From Agelas oroides (lineage: Eukaryota; Porifera; Demospongiae; Agelasida; Agelasidae), in the NCBI GenBank assembly GCA_949130485.1, contig OX422189.1, positions 2,985,720 through 3,049,719 on the forward strand: a stretch of DNA of 64,000 bases, read 5' to 3'. Below are positions 22,099-35,105 of this stretch, one piece after another. How positions within the stretch are numbered: position 1 is the first letter of the stretch; every line of letters starts with the position of its first letter. Under the pieces are notes generated by a model. That model did no database searches. It was not told where the DNA came from and saw only the letters and a program-made list of their open reading frames with translations. Both the position numbers and the translations under genes were made by a program.

Positions 22099-22145
22099 TT
22101 GCTCCCAGACCAAAAGCAGTAATCTGTGGTCTCGGAACGAGACTA
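22099..22145. mobile_element. Small TAGYCTCG-like palindrome
   Basis: TAGTCTTGCTCCCAGACCA with complement TGGTCTCGGAACGAGACTA; also in units 2 and 3 (28377-28423, 34655-34701). Confidence 0.65.
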
Positions 22146-22549
22146 TGTGTACGCATGCGTACAAAATCACAAAATGGCGTCCTACGCAACAGACACCAGC
22201 TGCAGTGTGTCTAGAGTTTAGCATAGCTTTGGTGAACAGCTATGAAGACACTATGGATCAGGGGAACTTCGCACTGAGGTATGAATCGTTTTCATGCTAC
22301 AACCACGGTGAGTACTTAAGCCATTCTCGAGATATTTTGATTGACGAAAGAAAGAAAGAATACGAAAAATGGCACTTATGAGTCTTGCTGACCACAAAGG
22401 CACTCAAAGGGGAAGCCTTGACGCTTAAATAAGCTTTTAGCATAATTGTGGTCAAGTTATACAGCTTTTGCTTAAGTATTGCATATATTGCGTCGGCGCC
22501 ATCCCTACATAGAGAGTCTACCGACTCTCTGATAAAATTTCACAGACAA

Positions 22550-23283
22550 TACTGTAAAGTTTCTTATATAGGTGCCACCCCAATGTAAGCACCCCCTGGG
22601 GCATATCGTAATTTTTCTGTTCCAATTGTAAGCACCCTTGGGCTTTGGAATGAATTTTCTAAACTGTTGGAACGGAAGTCGCACGTCCATTTACACGCGT
22701 GTGCTGAGCTCAAGCGAGATGGTGTCCCTGACAGACTACTTCAGCGGTGTTATTAGTACAGAGGACTACGTCGCTGCTTCCTTCAGATCCACGGAATGAG
22801 AGAAGAAGACCGTCAAGTGACCTGGTGGGGAGACCCACTGAGAAAGTGCCCACTGGAAAGCAATGGCCAGCCAATGATGAAGAGAACTACCTTGTGGCAC
22901 CTGTACGTCTACCTGTTGATGGTGAGGAGCCCACTAGTGTCATGTCCATTTGATGCCAGTACATTGTGAAGCAAAAGCAGCTTGTTGTCCTGCACACCAG
23001 ACACTACGGAGTTTGTCCCACTGAAAGGAAGTTTGATATTCAGCGAAAGAACGTTCAGAGGTGGTTGACGAGCTTTTGTAACAGTTACTACGAACAGAGC
23101 AACTCCAATCAACAACTTCACACATGCGGCCTGACTGTCCTTTTACGGTCTAATACATGTGCTAGGTGCCACTCCAGTTAAAGCACCCTTTTACCATGCG
23201 TATATCATTCCCGTTCTAATAAGAAGCGCCTTCTGGTGCTGGAATTATTTTTGAGAGGTGCCTATATTAGAGACTTTATGGTA
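22550..23283. mobile_element. Mariner-like element at a TA target, unit 1
   Basis: Inverted ends CTGTAAAGTTTCTTATATAG and, from the right, CCATAAAGTCTCTAATATAG. TA flanks both ends; the empty site ACAATACCTCAAGAAATG at about 19068 and 37200 has the TA once. Interior frames read MVSLTDYFSGVISTEDYV and, later, RKFDIQRKNVQRWLTSF, the latter resembling a transposase helix-turn-helix. Both frames are broken. Copies are at 28828-29561 and 35106-35838. Confidence 0.7.
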
Positions 23284-23414
23284 CCTCAAAAATGAAGAAA
23301 TGTTAAGCTCATATGTATCACAGTAACTCAACATGAGTTTATTTCCTCGTTTTTGGCTCTGAGCTCCAAGTTAGCAGCATGTAATATGGAACTAGCTTTT
23401 TACTAGTTACTTGC

Positions 23415-23498
23415 TGCAGTGTTTTCAAGCTCTGGTTCACTCTCAGAGCATCAGCTAATGCAGTGGCTCCAGAATATCCAATTTCATTCCCTTCAAGA
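23415..23498 (-). CDS. LRR exon, type B, with GC donor (unit 1)
   Basis: 84 bp, reads LEGNEIGYSGATALADAL and ends SLKTLQ. The donor is CTGCA|GCAAGTAAC, a GC-AG intron, unlike the GTAAG of its sisters. Confidence 0.75.
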
Positions 23499-24143
23499 CT
23501 GTGGAAGAGTATTCTAGAATCAGTACAAGTAGTGCTTCTGACAATAGGGCATTATGTAGGGGTGGCTTCCCGTTAATTCCTTATCTGATTGTGATAATAC
23601 CCAATTCACTCAAAATTACCGGTGTGTTTAGTTTATCTCAACACAATTATTGAGGAACATCCTGAGTAACAGTGTTTGTAGTGAGTGCTGTTTTTGTCAG
23701 GTTTTCACACAGCAAGAACTGTAATCAAACTGTACTTATTTTCACCAGGAAATAGGCCATATTGTAAGGTCACAACATCAACGTCCATCATAGTCAACTC
23801 AACATGAGCTTTAATTGAAGCCGAGCTCTGAGTTAGAGTACGTAATGTGGAACTAAAGTTGGTTGTGATCAGGCTGCTTTTGTGGCATTCCTAAATAAAA
23901 TCAATTCTTTTTCTTTGGTGTACTCAGACTACAGTGGCTGACCATTGGGTTCTAGGTACTCAGGTTGTTGGTGCCATAGCAAGTTTCATAATTACATTTG
24001 TGCCAATGGAATAAAAAATTGCTATTCTATTGGTATCTCCATTACATCACTGTATGTCTCCCTAGTCCAAGGAGATCATAGCCAATGGCATATTGTTCAA
24101 TGCTCACTTTTCCTGATAGTAAGACACTCAGTTTGCAACTCAC

Positions 24144-24227
24144 TTCAGTTCTTCCAGTGACTTGTTATGTTGCAGTGCTGTGGCCAGATCTATGGCTGCA
24201 GTGTCAGTCAGTTGATTGTATCCGAGG
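24144..24227 (-). CDS. LRR exon, type A (unit 1)
   Basis: 84 bp, LGYNQLTDTAAIDLATALQH, ends SLEELK; donor AA|GTGAGTT. Asp and Ala replace the usual Ala and Gly (GAIALA to AAIDLA). Confidence 0.8.
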
Positions 24228-25147
24228 CTGTAGTGGGATACAACCAGACACAAACACACCACAACACACAAATTTCAAGTTTCTGTTGCCATGGCAATAG
24301 TAACTCCTCATTACCAGAGCAGTCATTGATGCTGGTGTGGGCTTCAACTGACATTTCATGTGACCATAACTACAAACTCCCACATAAATCATAGCTTGTG
24401 CATGGTGGCTAGACAATTGGCATTGTTGTTGCCATAGCAACAGAACATGGCTTTGCCCCATTATTAATATATAGAAATCCCACATTTCTGCTGCTACTGT
24501 ACTGACAATTCAATGGTGCTGGTATACTCAGGTCTATTAAGGCATGCCTGCACAGAGCAATGCATGCATTAAATCACACCCAAGGAAAATGACTTGTTGC
24601 GAGGCGGATGGTTTGGGCTTGGTCCTTAAGAGTGTATCTGCTTGAAAACATGAAGTAATCAACCATTAGCCCAGGTGAAATAATAGCAGTAGCTTGAATT
24701 AAAATTTATGCTGCAATTTATGTGCTCAAAAGATCTATATGAAAGTAGATTAGTTATCTTTTCATAGTATATGTGCTGTGCATCATTTCGTGAGTAGGAA
24801 GTCGTCCACCTTTAGCTAACAAAATTTTCACACACGTTTACACAATGCCAATTAGTGTGGGCATGGTTTTCAGTCATTAAGGATATTAAGTGTGGTGTAT
24901 GAAACATTCTCGCCAAGTTTCATTCACAAAGCAGTATGCCTAAGGAATCAATGAGCAATTTAGTACTTTGTACGGTCTTGGCCAGAGCTCCCATGCTTTA
25001 ATATACTTGACTGATGGAGATTGCACGGAATCTCCAATCACATTTCCCCTCATATTATGAAAGATTACATAGATAGTGCATTATGTGGGTGTGGCTTTGT
25101 ATTAATGTCAAGTGACAATCATAATGGTGATAAAATTTCACAGACAA

Positions 25148-26510
25148 TACTGTAAAGTTTCTTATATAGGCGCTACCCCAATGTAAGCACCCCCTGAGGC
25201 ATATCGTAATTTTTCCGTTCCAATTGTAAGCGCCCTTGGGCTTTGGAATTAATTTTAGGCACGCCTAAACTGTTGGAACGGAAGTCACACGTCCACTTAC
25301 ACGTATGTGCTGAGCGCGAGCGAGATGGCGTCCCTGACAGACTACTTCAGCAGTGTTAGTACAGAGGACTACGTCGCTGCTTCCTTCAGATCCACGGAAT
25401 GAGAGAAGACCGTCAAGTGACCTGTGGGGAGACCCACTGGGAAAGTGCCCGCTGGAAAGCGATCGCCAGGTGCAGGCCGACGATGAGAACTTCCTGGTGG
25501 CACCTGCACATCTACCTGTTGATGGTGAGGAGCCCACTAGTGTCAAGTCCATTCGATGCCAGTATATATGTTCTGCGCAATCTAGGAATTTGCGCAATCC
25601 TGGAATTGCGCAGTGCATTTTCGGAATCCTTATAATGCACAGCAATCTCGAGATTGCACAAGGTTCTTGTGCAATATCGAGATTGAGTAGCCAAATTGCG
25701 AATTGCGCAATTTGTCTTAAGATAATTGCACAATTTGTCACATACATCACCAACTGAAAACCTCACTGCTTCACCAGAACTTGAACTTGGCCCAATACTG
25801 CTCTGCTGCTGGGTCACCCCTGAGCATCTGCACTATTCGCTGCCCCTTCGCCCTCGTGATCGTCTTGCTACAGTGCAGCCCATCGCTGGTTGCAGTAGTC
25901 GTCGAAAAGCTTTCTTTGACTCTCAATACTCATCTCCTCCTCCCACAATCCTGAGCTGCTAAGTGTCCCCTATTGTTGTACAAACAGCTCTTATACAGTT
26001 TTCTCGTGTTACCATCCATTTCGCTGGCTGCTCGTACTATCAGAACCTGTCTACTCAATCGATCGCACGTTGTAACATGTGCACTGCAATCTTGAGATTG
26101 CACAAGGTCAATCTCGGGATTGCTGCACATTATAAGGATTCCGAAAATGCGCTGCGCAATTCCGCAAATTCCTAGATTGCGTGGACATATACACCGTGAA
26201 GCAAAAGCAGCTCGTTGTCCTGTACGCCAGACACCACGGAGTTTGTCCCACTGAATAGAAGTTTGGTATTCCGCGAAAGAACGTCCAGCGGTGGTTGAAA
26301 AGCTTTTGTGACAGTTACTACGAACAGAGCAACTCCAATCAGCAACTTGACACATGTGGCCCGACTGTCCTTTTCCAGTCTAATACATGTGCTAGGCGCC
26401 ACTCCAAAGTGCCCTTTTACCATGTGTATATCATTCCCGTTCTAATAAGAAGTGCCTTCTGGCGCTGGAATTATTTTTGAGGGGGCGCCTACATTAGAAA
26501 CTTTATGGTA
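25148..26510. mobile_element. Mariner-like element carrying a nested transposon (unit 1)
   Basis: Same ends and interior as the 22550 element (MASLTDYFSSVSTEDYVAAS; RKNVQRWLKSF), but interrupted by a 619-bp insertion. Without that the length is about 744 bp, close to its sister. The copy in unit 2 is 31426-32788. Confidence 0.7.
25569..26187. mobile_element. Nested TIR transposon with about 100-bp inverted ends
   Basis: Left TGTTCTGCGCAATCTAGGAA, right end complement TGTCCACGCAATCTAGGAAT; both continue to TTCGGAATCCTTATAATG and GAGATTG words. TATA borders both sides. The uninterrupted sister element reads GATGCCAGTACATTGTGAAG. Also at 31847-32465. Frames inside are not recognisable. Confidence 0.75.
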
Positions 26511-26627
26511 CCTCAAAAATGAAGAAATGTTAAGCATGAGTATATTTCCTCATTTTGTAGCTTTATTGGCTCTAAGCTCCACGTTAGCAGTATGAAATGT
26601 GGAACTAGCTTTTTACTAGTTACTTAC

Positions 26628-26711
26628 TTCAGTGTTTTCAAGCTCTGGTTCACCCTCAGAGCATCAGCCAGTGCAGACGCTCCAGATTCTCCAATTAGAT
26701 TCAATTCAAGA
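26628..26711 (-). CDS. LRR exon, type B (unit 1)
   Basis: 84 bp, LELNLIGESGASALADAL, ends SLKTLK; donor AA|GTAAGTAAC. The type A exon that normally follows upstream is missing between here and 29693. Confidence 0.8.
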
Positions 26712-28827
26712 CTGTGGAAGGGATACCCCAGAATTAGTACAAATAGTGCTTGTTACAATAGGGCATTATGTAGGAGTGGCTTCCTGTTAATTGCTTATCT
26801 GATTGTGATAATACCCAATTCACTCAAAATTACTGTTTATCTCTGACACAATTATTGCATTTCTGCTGCTACTGTACTGACAATTCAATGGTGCTGGTAT
26901 ACTCGGGTCTATTAAGGCATGTCTGCACAGCGCAATGCGTGCATTAAACCACACCTAATACGCAGTTAATCAGAAGTGCAGAGCTGCCTAGATTACACTT
27001 CACGGAAAACTGGCCAATTGTTTCATGGTGTTACTTTGGGGTCTGAGAATGGTCAGCCGAGCTAAGCATTGGAAAATGACTTGTTGCAAGGCGGATGGTT
27101 TGCACACACGAAGTAGGTAGGTTGAATAAATCATTGGCCGAGGTGGAATAATAGCAGTAGCTTGAATTAAAATTTATGCTGTCATTTATGTGCTCAAAAG
27201 GTCTATTTAGAGCACAACTTGCCTTAAAATAGTTCTGGCAGCTGCTATAAAACAGCAGCAACTTCACCTCAGTCATTTGAAAGTAGATAGTTATTTTTTC
27301 ATAGTAAATGTGCTGCGCATCGTTTCATGAGTAGGAAGTCATCCACCTTTAGTTTTCACACATGTTGTTGTTTACACAATACTAATTAGTGTGGCCATGG
27401 CTTTCAGTCATTAAGGATACTAAGTGTGGTGCATAAAACATTCCCGCCAAGTTTCATTCACAAAGCAGTATGTCTAAGGAATCAATGAGCAATTTAGTAT
27501 TTTGTACTGTCTTGGCCAGAGCTCATATGCCTTATTATACTTGACTGATTGATTTCAAGGAGATTGCACAGAATCTCCAATTACATTTCCCCTCAGACTG
27601 TGAAAGATTGCATAGATAGTGCATTATGTGGGTGTGGCTTTGTATTAATGTCAAGTGACAATCATAATGGTGACAAGAAAAGAAAAATCATTAAAAACGA
27701 CAAGAGATGTAGGGATGGCATGACAAAAAATAACACAAACAAGGGAGGATATAAAAGTGAAGGTAAATATACAAAGCCTTATCCACCCCTACATCTTTTT
27801 ACACTAAAGTTGCACTTTAATGTGAGAAAGATGCAGGGATGTATATTTACCTTCACTTTTATATCCTTTTATATTTGTGTACTTTTTTGGTGATGTTTTT
27901 TAATATTCTCAGATGTGAACACTATATCAAGTGCAACCACAACCGCATACCTTGAAACGGTATTCACAGTTAAGTAATTGTTCATGTAAGTCCAAGCATG
28001 TATGTAACCATGGCACGTACAGGTAGTTTGGACTCCAGACCCTACAGTACAGGCTTTAATCCACCTTGCTTTAAATGCTCCAGAGCTTCATTCTAGCTCT
28101 TAAAAGCTTGGAGTACACTATTCTTATAAACTGTTAAGACCTAGGCTTTACAGTGAAACAAATACGGTTACTGAAGCGGACCTAGCCTCGTCCCCAGGCA
28201 GGCCCCTCCCACCTGGAGAAGCAAGGCTATACTGCAAGTGACAGAAAGCTCAGCAGGGGCCTGGGAACGCTCTATGATATAGCAGTCAGCTGCGCCTTAC
28301 CTACTCAGTGTCAATAGCACTGTGCATCATCCTCTGTCTTGGGGGCTAGCAAATCGCAGAATCGCGTGCACTAGTCTTGCTCCCAGACCAAAAGCAGTAA
28401 TCTGTGGTCTCGGAACGAGACTATGTGTACGCATGCGTACAAAATCACAAAATGGCGTCCTACGCAACAGACACCAGCTGCAGTGTGTCTAGAGTTTAGC
28501 ATAGCTTTGGTGAACAGCTATGAAGACACTATGGATCAGGGGAACTTCGCACTGAGGTATGAATCGTTTTCATGCTACAACCACGGTGAGTACTTAAGCC
28601 ATTCTCGAGATATTTTGATTGACGAAAGAAAGAAAGAATACGAAAAATGGCACTTATGAGTCTTGCTGACCACAAAGGCACTCAAAGGGGAAGCCTTGAC
28701 GCTTAAATAAGCTTTTAGCATAATTGTGGTCAAGTTATACAGCTTTTGCTTAAGTATTGCATATATTGCGTCGGCGCCATCCCTACATAGAGAGTCTACC
28801 GACTCTCTGATAAAATTTCACAGACAA

Positions 28828-29561
28828 TACTGTAAAGTTTCTTATATAGGTGCCACCCCAATGTAAGCACCCCCTGGGGCATATCGTAATTTTTCTGTTC
28901 CAATTGTAAGCACCCTTGGGCTTTGGAATGAATTTTCTAAACTGTTGGAACGGAAGTCGCACGTCCATTTACACGCGTGTGCTGAGCTCAAGCGAGATGG
29001 TGTCCCTGACAGACTACTTCAGCGGTGTTATTAGTACAGAGGACTACGTCGCTGCTTCCTTCAGATCCACGGAATGAGAGAAGAAGACCGTCAAGTGACC
29101 TGGTGGGGAGACCCACTGAGAAAGTGCCCACTGGAAAGCAATGGCCAGCCAATGATGAAGAGAACTACCTTGTGGCACCTGTACGTCTACCTGTTGATGG
29201 TGAGGAGCCCACTAGTGTCATGTCCATTTGATGCCAGTACATTGTGAAGCAAAAGCAGCTTGTTGTCCTGCACACCAGACACTACGGAGTTTGTCCCACT
29301 GAAAGGAAGTTTGATATTCAGCGAAAGAACGTTCAGAGGTGGTTGACGAGCTTTTGTAACAGTTACTACGAACAGAGCAACTCCAATCAACAACTTCACA
29401 CATGCGGCCTGACTGTCCTTTTACGGTCTAATACATGTGCTAGGTGCCACTCCAGTTAAAGCACCCTTTTACCATGCGTATATCATTCCCGTTCTAATAA
29501 GAAGCGCCTTCTGGTGCTGGAATTATTTTTGAGAGGTGCCTATATTAGAGACTTTATGGTA
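28828..29561. mobile_element. Mariner-like element, unit 2 copy
   Basis: Copy of the 22550 element carried by the tandem duplication; no difference noticed. Confidence 0.7.
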
Positions 29562-29692
29562 CCTCAAAAATGAAGAAATGTTAAGCTCATATGTATCACA
29601 GTAACTCAACATGAGTTTATTTCCTCGTTTTTGGCTCTGAGCTCCAAGTTAGCAGCATGTAATATGGAACTAGCTTTTTACTAGTTACTTGC

Positions 29693-29776
29693 TGCAGTGT
29701 TTTCAAGCTCTGGTTCACTCTCAGAGCATCAGCTAATGCAGTGGCTCCAGAATATCCAATTTCATTCCCTTCAAGA
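29693..29776 (-). CDS. LRR exon, type B, GC donor (unit 2)
   Basis: Identical to the 23415 exon, including the GC donor. Confidence 0.75.
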
Positions 29777-30421
29777 CTGTGGAAGAGTATTCTAGAATCA
29801 GTACAAGTAGTGCTTCTGACAATAGGGCATTATGTAGGGGTGGCTTCCCGTTAATTCCTTATCTGATTGTGATAATACCCAATTCACTCAAAATTACCGG
29901 TGTGTTTAGTTTATCTCAACACAATTATTGAGGAACATCCTGAGTAACAGTGTTTGTAGTGAGTGCTGTTTTTGTCAGGTTTTCACACAGCAAGAACTGT
30001 AATCAAACTGTACTTATTTTCACCAGGAAATAGGCCATATTGTAAGGTCACAACATCAACGTCCATCATAGTCAACTCAACATGAGCTTTAATTGAAGCC
30101 GAGCTCTGAGTTAGAGTACGTAATGTGGAACTAAAGTTGGTTGTGATCAGGCTGCTTTTGTGGCATTCCTAAATAAAATCAATTCTTTTTCTTTGGTGTA
30201 CTCAGACTACAGTGGCTGACCATTGGGTTCTAGGTACTCAGGTTGTTGGTGCCATAGCAAGTTTCATAATTACATTTGTGCCAATGGAATAAAAAATTGC
30301 TATTCTATTGGTATCTCCATTACATCACTGTATGTCTCCCTAGTCCAAGGAGATCATAGCCAATGGCATATTGTTCAATGCTCACTTTTCCTGATAGTAA
30401 GACACTCAGTTTGCAACTCAC

Positions 30422-30505
30422 TTCAGTTCTTCCAGTGACTTGTTATGTTGCAGTGCTGTGGCCAGATCTATGGCTGCAGTGTCAGTCAGTTGATTGTATC
30501 CGAGG
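30422..30505 (-). CDS. LRR exon, type A (unit 2)
   Basis: Identical to the 24144 exon. Confidence 0.8.
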
Positions 30506-31425
30506 CTGTAGTGGGATACAACCAGACACAAACACACCACAACACACAAATTTCAAGTTTCTGTTGCCATGGCAATAGTAACTCCTCATTACCAGAGCAG
30601 TCATTGATGCTGGTGTGGGCTTCAACTGACATTTCATGTGACCATAACTACAAACTCCCACATAAATCATAGCTTGTGCATGGTGGCTAGACAATTGGCA
30701 TTGTTGTTGCCATAGCAACAGAACATGGCTTTGCCCCATTATTAATATATAGAAATCCCACATTTCTGCTGCTACTGTACTGACAATTCAATGGTGCTGG
30801 TATACTCAGGTCTATTAAGGCATGCCTGCACAGAGCAATGCATGCATTAAATCACACCCAAGGAAAATGACTTGTTGCGAGGCGGATGGTTTGGGCTTGG
30901 TCCTTAAGAGTGTATCTGCTTGAAAACATGAAGTAATCAACCATTAGCCCAGGTGAAATAATAGCAGTAGCTTGAATTAAAATTTATGCTGCAATTTATG
31001 TGCTCAAAAGATCTATATGAAAGTAGATTAGTTATCTTTTCATAGTATATGTGCTGTGCATCATTTCGTGAGTAGGAAGTCGTCCACCTTTAGCTAACAA
31101 AATTTTCACACACGTTTACACAATGCCAATTAGTGTGGGCATGGTTTTCAGTCATTAAGGATATTAAGTGTGGTGTATGAAACATTCTCGCCAAGTTTCA
31201 TTCACAAAGCAGTATGCCTAAGGAATCAATGAGCAATTTAGTACTTTGTACGGTCTTGGCCAGAGCTCCCATGCTTTAATATACTTGACTGATGGAGATT
31301 GCACGGAATCTCCAATCACATTTCCCCTCATATTATGAAAGATTACATAGATAGTGCATTATGTGGGTGTGGCTTTGTATTAATGTCAAGTGACAATCAT
31401 AATGGTGATAAAATTTCACAGACAA

Positions 31426-32788
31426 TACTGTAAAGTTTCTTATATAGGCGCTACCCCAATGTAAGCACCCCCTGAGGCATATCGTAATTTTTCCGTTCCA
31501 ATTGTAAGCGCCCTTGGGCTTTGGAATTAATTTTAGGCACGCCTAAACTGTTGGAACGGAAGTCACACGTCCACTTACACGTATGTGCTGAGCGCGAGCG
31601 AGATGGCGTCCCTGACAGACTACTTCAGCAGTGTTAGTACAGAGGACTACGTCGCTGCTTCCTTCAGATCCACGGAATGAGAGAAGACCGTCAAGTGACC
31701 TGTGGGGAGACCCACTGGGAAAGTGCCCGCTGGAAAGCGATCGCCAGGTGCAGGCCGACGATGAGAACTTCCTGGTGGCACCTGCACATCTACCTGTTGA
31801 TGGTGAGGAGCCCACTAGTGTCAAGTCCATTCGATGCCAGTATATATGTTCTGCGCAATCTAGGAATTTGCGCAATCCTGGAATTGCGCAGTGCATTTTC
31901 GGAATCCTTATAATGCACAGCAATCTCGAGATTGCACAAGGTTCTTGTGCAATATCGAGATTGAGTAGCCAAATTGCGAATTGCGCAATTTGTCTTAAGA
32001 TAATTGCACAATTTGTCACATACATCACCAACTGAAAACCTCACTGCTTCACCAGAACTTGAACTTGGCCCAATACTGCTCTGCTGCTGGGTCACCCCTG
32101 AGCATCTGCACTATTCGCTGCCCCTTCGCCCTCGTGATCGTCTTGCTACAGTGCAGCCCATCGCTGGTTGCAGTAGTCGTCGAAAAGCTTTCTTTGACTC
32201 TCAATACTCATCTCCTCCTCCCACAATCCTGAGCTGCTAAGTGTCCCCTATTGTTGTACAAACAGCTCTTATACAGTTTTCTCGTGTTACCATCCATTTC
32301 GCTGGCTGCTCGTACTATCAGAACCTGTCTACTCAATCGATCGCACGTTGTAACATGTGCACTGCAATCTTGAGATTGCACAAGGTCAATCTCGGGATTG
32401 CTGCACATTATAAGGATTCCGAAAATGCGCTGCGCAATTCCGCAAATTCCTAGATTGCGTGGACATATACACCGTGAAGCAAAAGCAGCTCGTTGTCCTG
32501 TACGCCAGACACCACGGAGTTTGTCCCACTGAATAGAAGTTTGGTATTCCGCGAAAGAACGTCCAGCGGTGGTTGAAAAGCTTTTGTGACAGTTACTACG
32601 AACAGAGCAACTCCAATCAGCAACTTGACACATGTGGCCCGACTGTCCTTTTCCAGTCTAATACATGTGCTAGGCGCCACTCCAAAGTGCCCTTTTACCA
32701 TGTGTATATCATTCCCGTTCTAATAAGAAGTGCCTTCTGGCGCTGGAATTATTTTTGAGGGGGCGCCTACATTAGAAACTTTATGGTA
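31426..32788. mobile_element. Mariner-like element with nested insertion, unit 2 copy
   Basis: Second copy of the 25148 composite, with the nested element at 31847-32465. Confidence 0.7.
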
Positions 32789-32905
32789 CCTCAAAAATGA
32801 AGAAATGTTAAGCATGAGTATATTTCCTCATTTTGTAGCTTTATTGGCTCTAAGCTCCACGTTAGCAGTATGAAATGTGGAACTAGCTTTTTACTAGTTA
32901 CTTAC

Positions 32906-32989
32906 TTCAGTGTTTTCAAGCTCTGGTTCACCCTCAGAGCATCAGCCAGTGCAGACGCTCCAGATTCTCCAATTAGATTCAATTCAAGA
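32906..32989 (-). CDS. LRR exon, type B (unit 2)
   Basis: Identical to the 26628 exon. Confidence 0.8.
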
Positions 32990-35105
32990 CTGTGGAAGGG
33001 ATACCCCAGAATTAGTACAAATAGTGCTTGTTACAATAGGGCATTATGTAGGAGTGGCTTCCTGTTAATTGCTTATCTGATTGTGATAATACCCAATTCA
33101 CTCAAAATTACTGTTTATCTCTGACACAATTATTGCATTTCTGCTGCTACTGTACTGACAATTCAATGGTGCTGGTATACTCGGGTCTATTAAGGCATGT
33201 CTGCACAGCGCAATGCGTGCATTAAACCACACCTAATACGCAGTTAATCAGAAGTGCAGAGCTGCCTAGATTACACTTCACGGAAAACTGGCCAATTGTT
33301 TCATGGTGTTACTTTGGGGTCTGAGAATGGTCAGCCGAGCTAAGCATTGGAAAATGACTTGTTGCAAGGCGGATGGTTTGCACACACGAAGTAGGTAGGT
33401 TGAATAAATCATTGGCCGAGGTGGAATAATAGCAGTAGCTTGAATTAAAATTTATGCTGTCATTTATGTGCTCAAAAGGTCTATTTAGAGCACAACTTGC
33501 CTTAAAATAGTTCTGGCAGCTGCTATAAAACAGCAGCAACTTCACCTCAGTCATTTGAAAGTAGATAGTTATTTTTTCATAGTAAATGTGCTGCGCATCG
33601 TTTCATGAGTAGGAAGTCATCCACCTTTAGTTTTCACACATGTTGTTGTTTACACAATACTAATTAGTGTGGCCATGGCTTTCAGTCATTAAGGATACTA
33701 AGTGTGGTGCATAAAACATTCCCGCCAAGTTTCATTCACAAAGCAGTATGTCTAAGGAATCAATGAGCAATTTAGTATTTTGTACTGTCTTGGCCAGAGC
33801 TCATATGCCTTATTATACTTGACTGATTGATTTCAAGGAGATTGCACAGAATCTCCAATTACATTTCCCCTCAGACTGTGAAAGATTGCATAGATAGTGC
33901 ATTATGTGGGTGTGGCTTTGTATTAATGTCAAGTGACAATCATAATGGTGACAAGAAAAGAAAAATCATTAAAAACGACAAGAGATGTAGGGATGGCATG
34001 ACAAAAAATAACACAAACAAGGGAGGATATAAAAGTGAAGGTAAATATACAAAGCCTTATCCACCCCTACATCTTTTTACACTAAAGTTGCACTTTAATG
34101 TGAGAAAGATGCAGGGATGTATATTTACCTTCACTTTTATATCCTTTTATATTTGTGTACTTTTTTGGTGATGTTTTTTAATATTCTCAGATGTGAACAC
34201 TATATCAAGTGCAACCACAACCGCATACCTTGAAACGGTATTCACAGTTAAGTAATTGTTCATGTAAGTCCAAGCATGTATGTAACCATGGCACGTACAG
34301 GTAGTTTGGACTCCAGACCCTACAGTACAGGCTTTAATCCACCTTGCTTTAAATGCTCCAGAGCTTCATTCTAGCTCTTAAAAGCTTGGAGTACACTATT
34401 CTTATAAACTGTTAAGACCTAGGCTTTACAGTGAAACAAATACGGTTACTGAAGCGGACCTAGCCTCGTCCCCAGGCAGGCCCCTCCCACCTGGAGAAGC
34501 AAGGCTATACTGCAAGTGACAGAAAGCTCAGCAGGGGCCTGGGAACGCTCTATGATATAGCAGTCAGCTGCGCCTTACCTACTCAGTGTCAATAGCACTG
34601 TGCATCATCCTCTGTCTTGGGGGCTAGCAAATCGCAGAATCGCGTGCACTAGTCTTGCTCCCAGACCAAAAGCAGTAATCTGTGGTCTCGGAACGAGACT
34701 ATGTGTACGCATGCGTACAAAATCACAAAATGGCGTCCTACGCAACAGACACCAGCTGCAGTGTGTCTAGAGTTTAGCATAGCTTTGGTGAACAGCTATG
34801 AAGACACTATGGATCAGGGGAACTTCGCACTGAGGTATGAATCGTTTTCATGCTACAACCACGGTGAGTACTTAAGCCATTCTCGAGATATTTTGATTGA
34901 CGAAAGAAAGAAAGAATACGAAAAATGGCACTTATGAGTCTTGCTGACCACAAAGGCACTCAAAGGGGAAGCCTTGACGCTTAAATAAGCTTTTAGCATA
35001 ATTGTGGTCAAGTTATACAGCTTTTGCTTAAGTATTGCATATATTGCGTCGGCGCCATCCCTACATAGAGAGTCTACCGACTCTCTGATAAAATTTCACA
35101 GACAA

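Larger units (their letters stand above)
21397..22531. mobile_element. 1.1-kb composite insertion, unit 1
   Basis: The intron sequence ATAATGGTGATAAAATTTC seen at 25120 is split here after ATAATGGTGA and resumes with GATAAAATTTC. Ends share GATGTAGGGATGG in inverted orientation. Within it lie a hairpin (21467-21590), a TAGYCTCG-like palindrome (about 21908-21976) and a second one (22099-22145). No transposase. Confidence 0.55.

Noticed and set aside
24204-24485. Minus-strand frames of about 93 codons ending near LRR exons (also 30482-30763, 36750-36932, 39522-39704)
   Set aside because: They read the LRR exon in the wrong frame and continue through the intron; the 84-bp phase-2 exon explains the site better.
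25265-25757. 162-codon and 134-codon overlapping frames on opposite strands (also in unit 2)
   Set aside because: They span the border of a mariner-like element and its nested insertion, so they are chance frames across two transposons.
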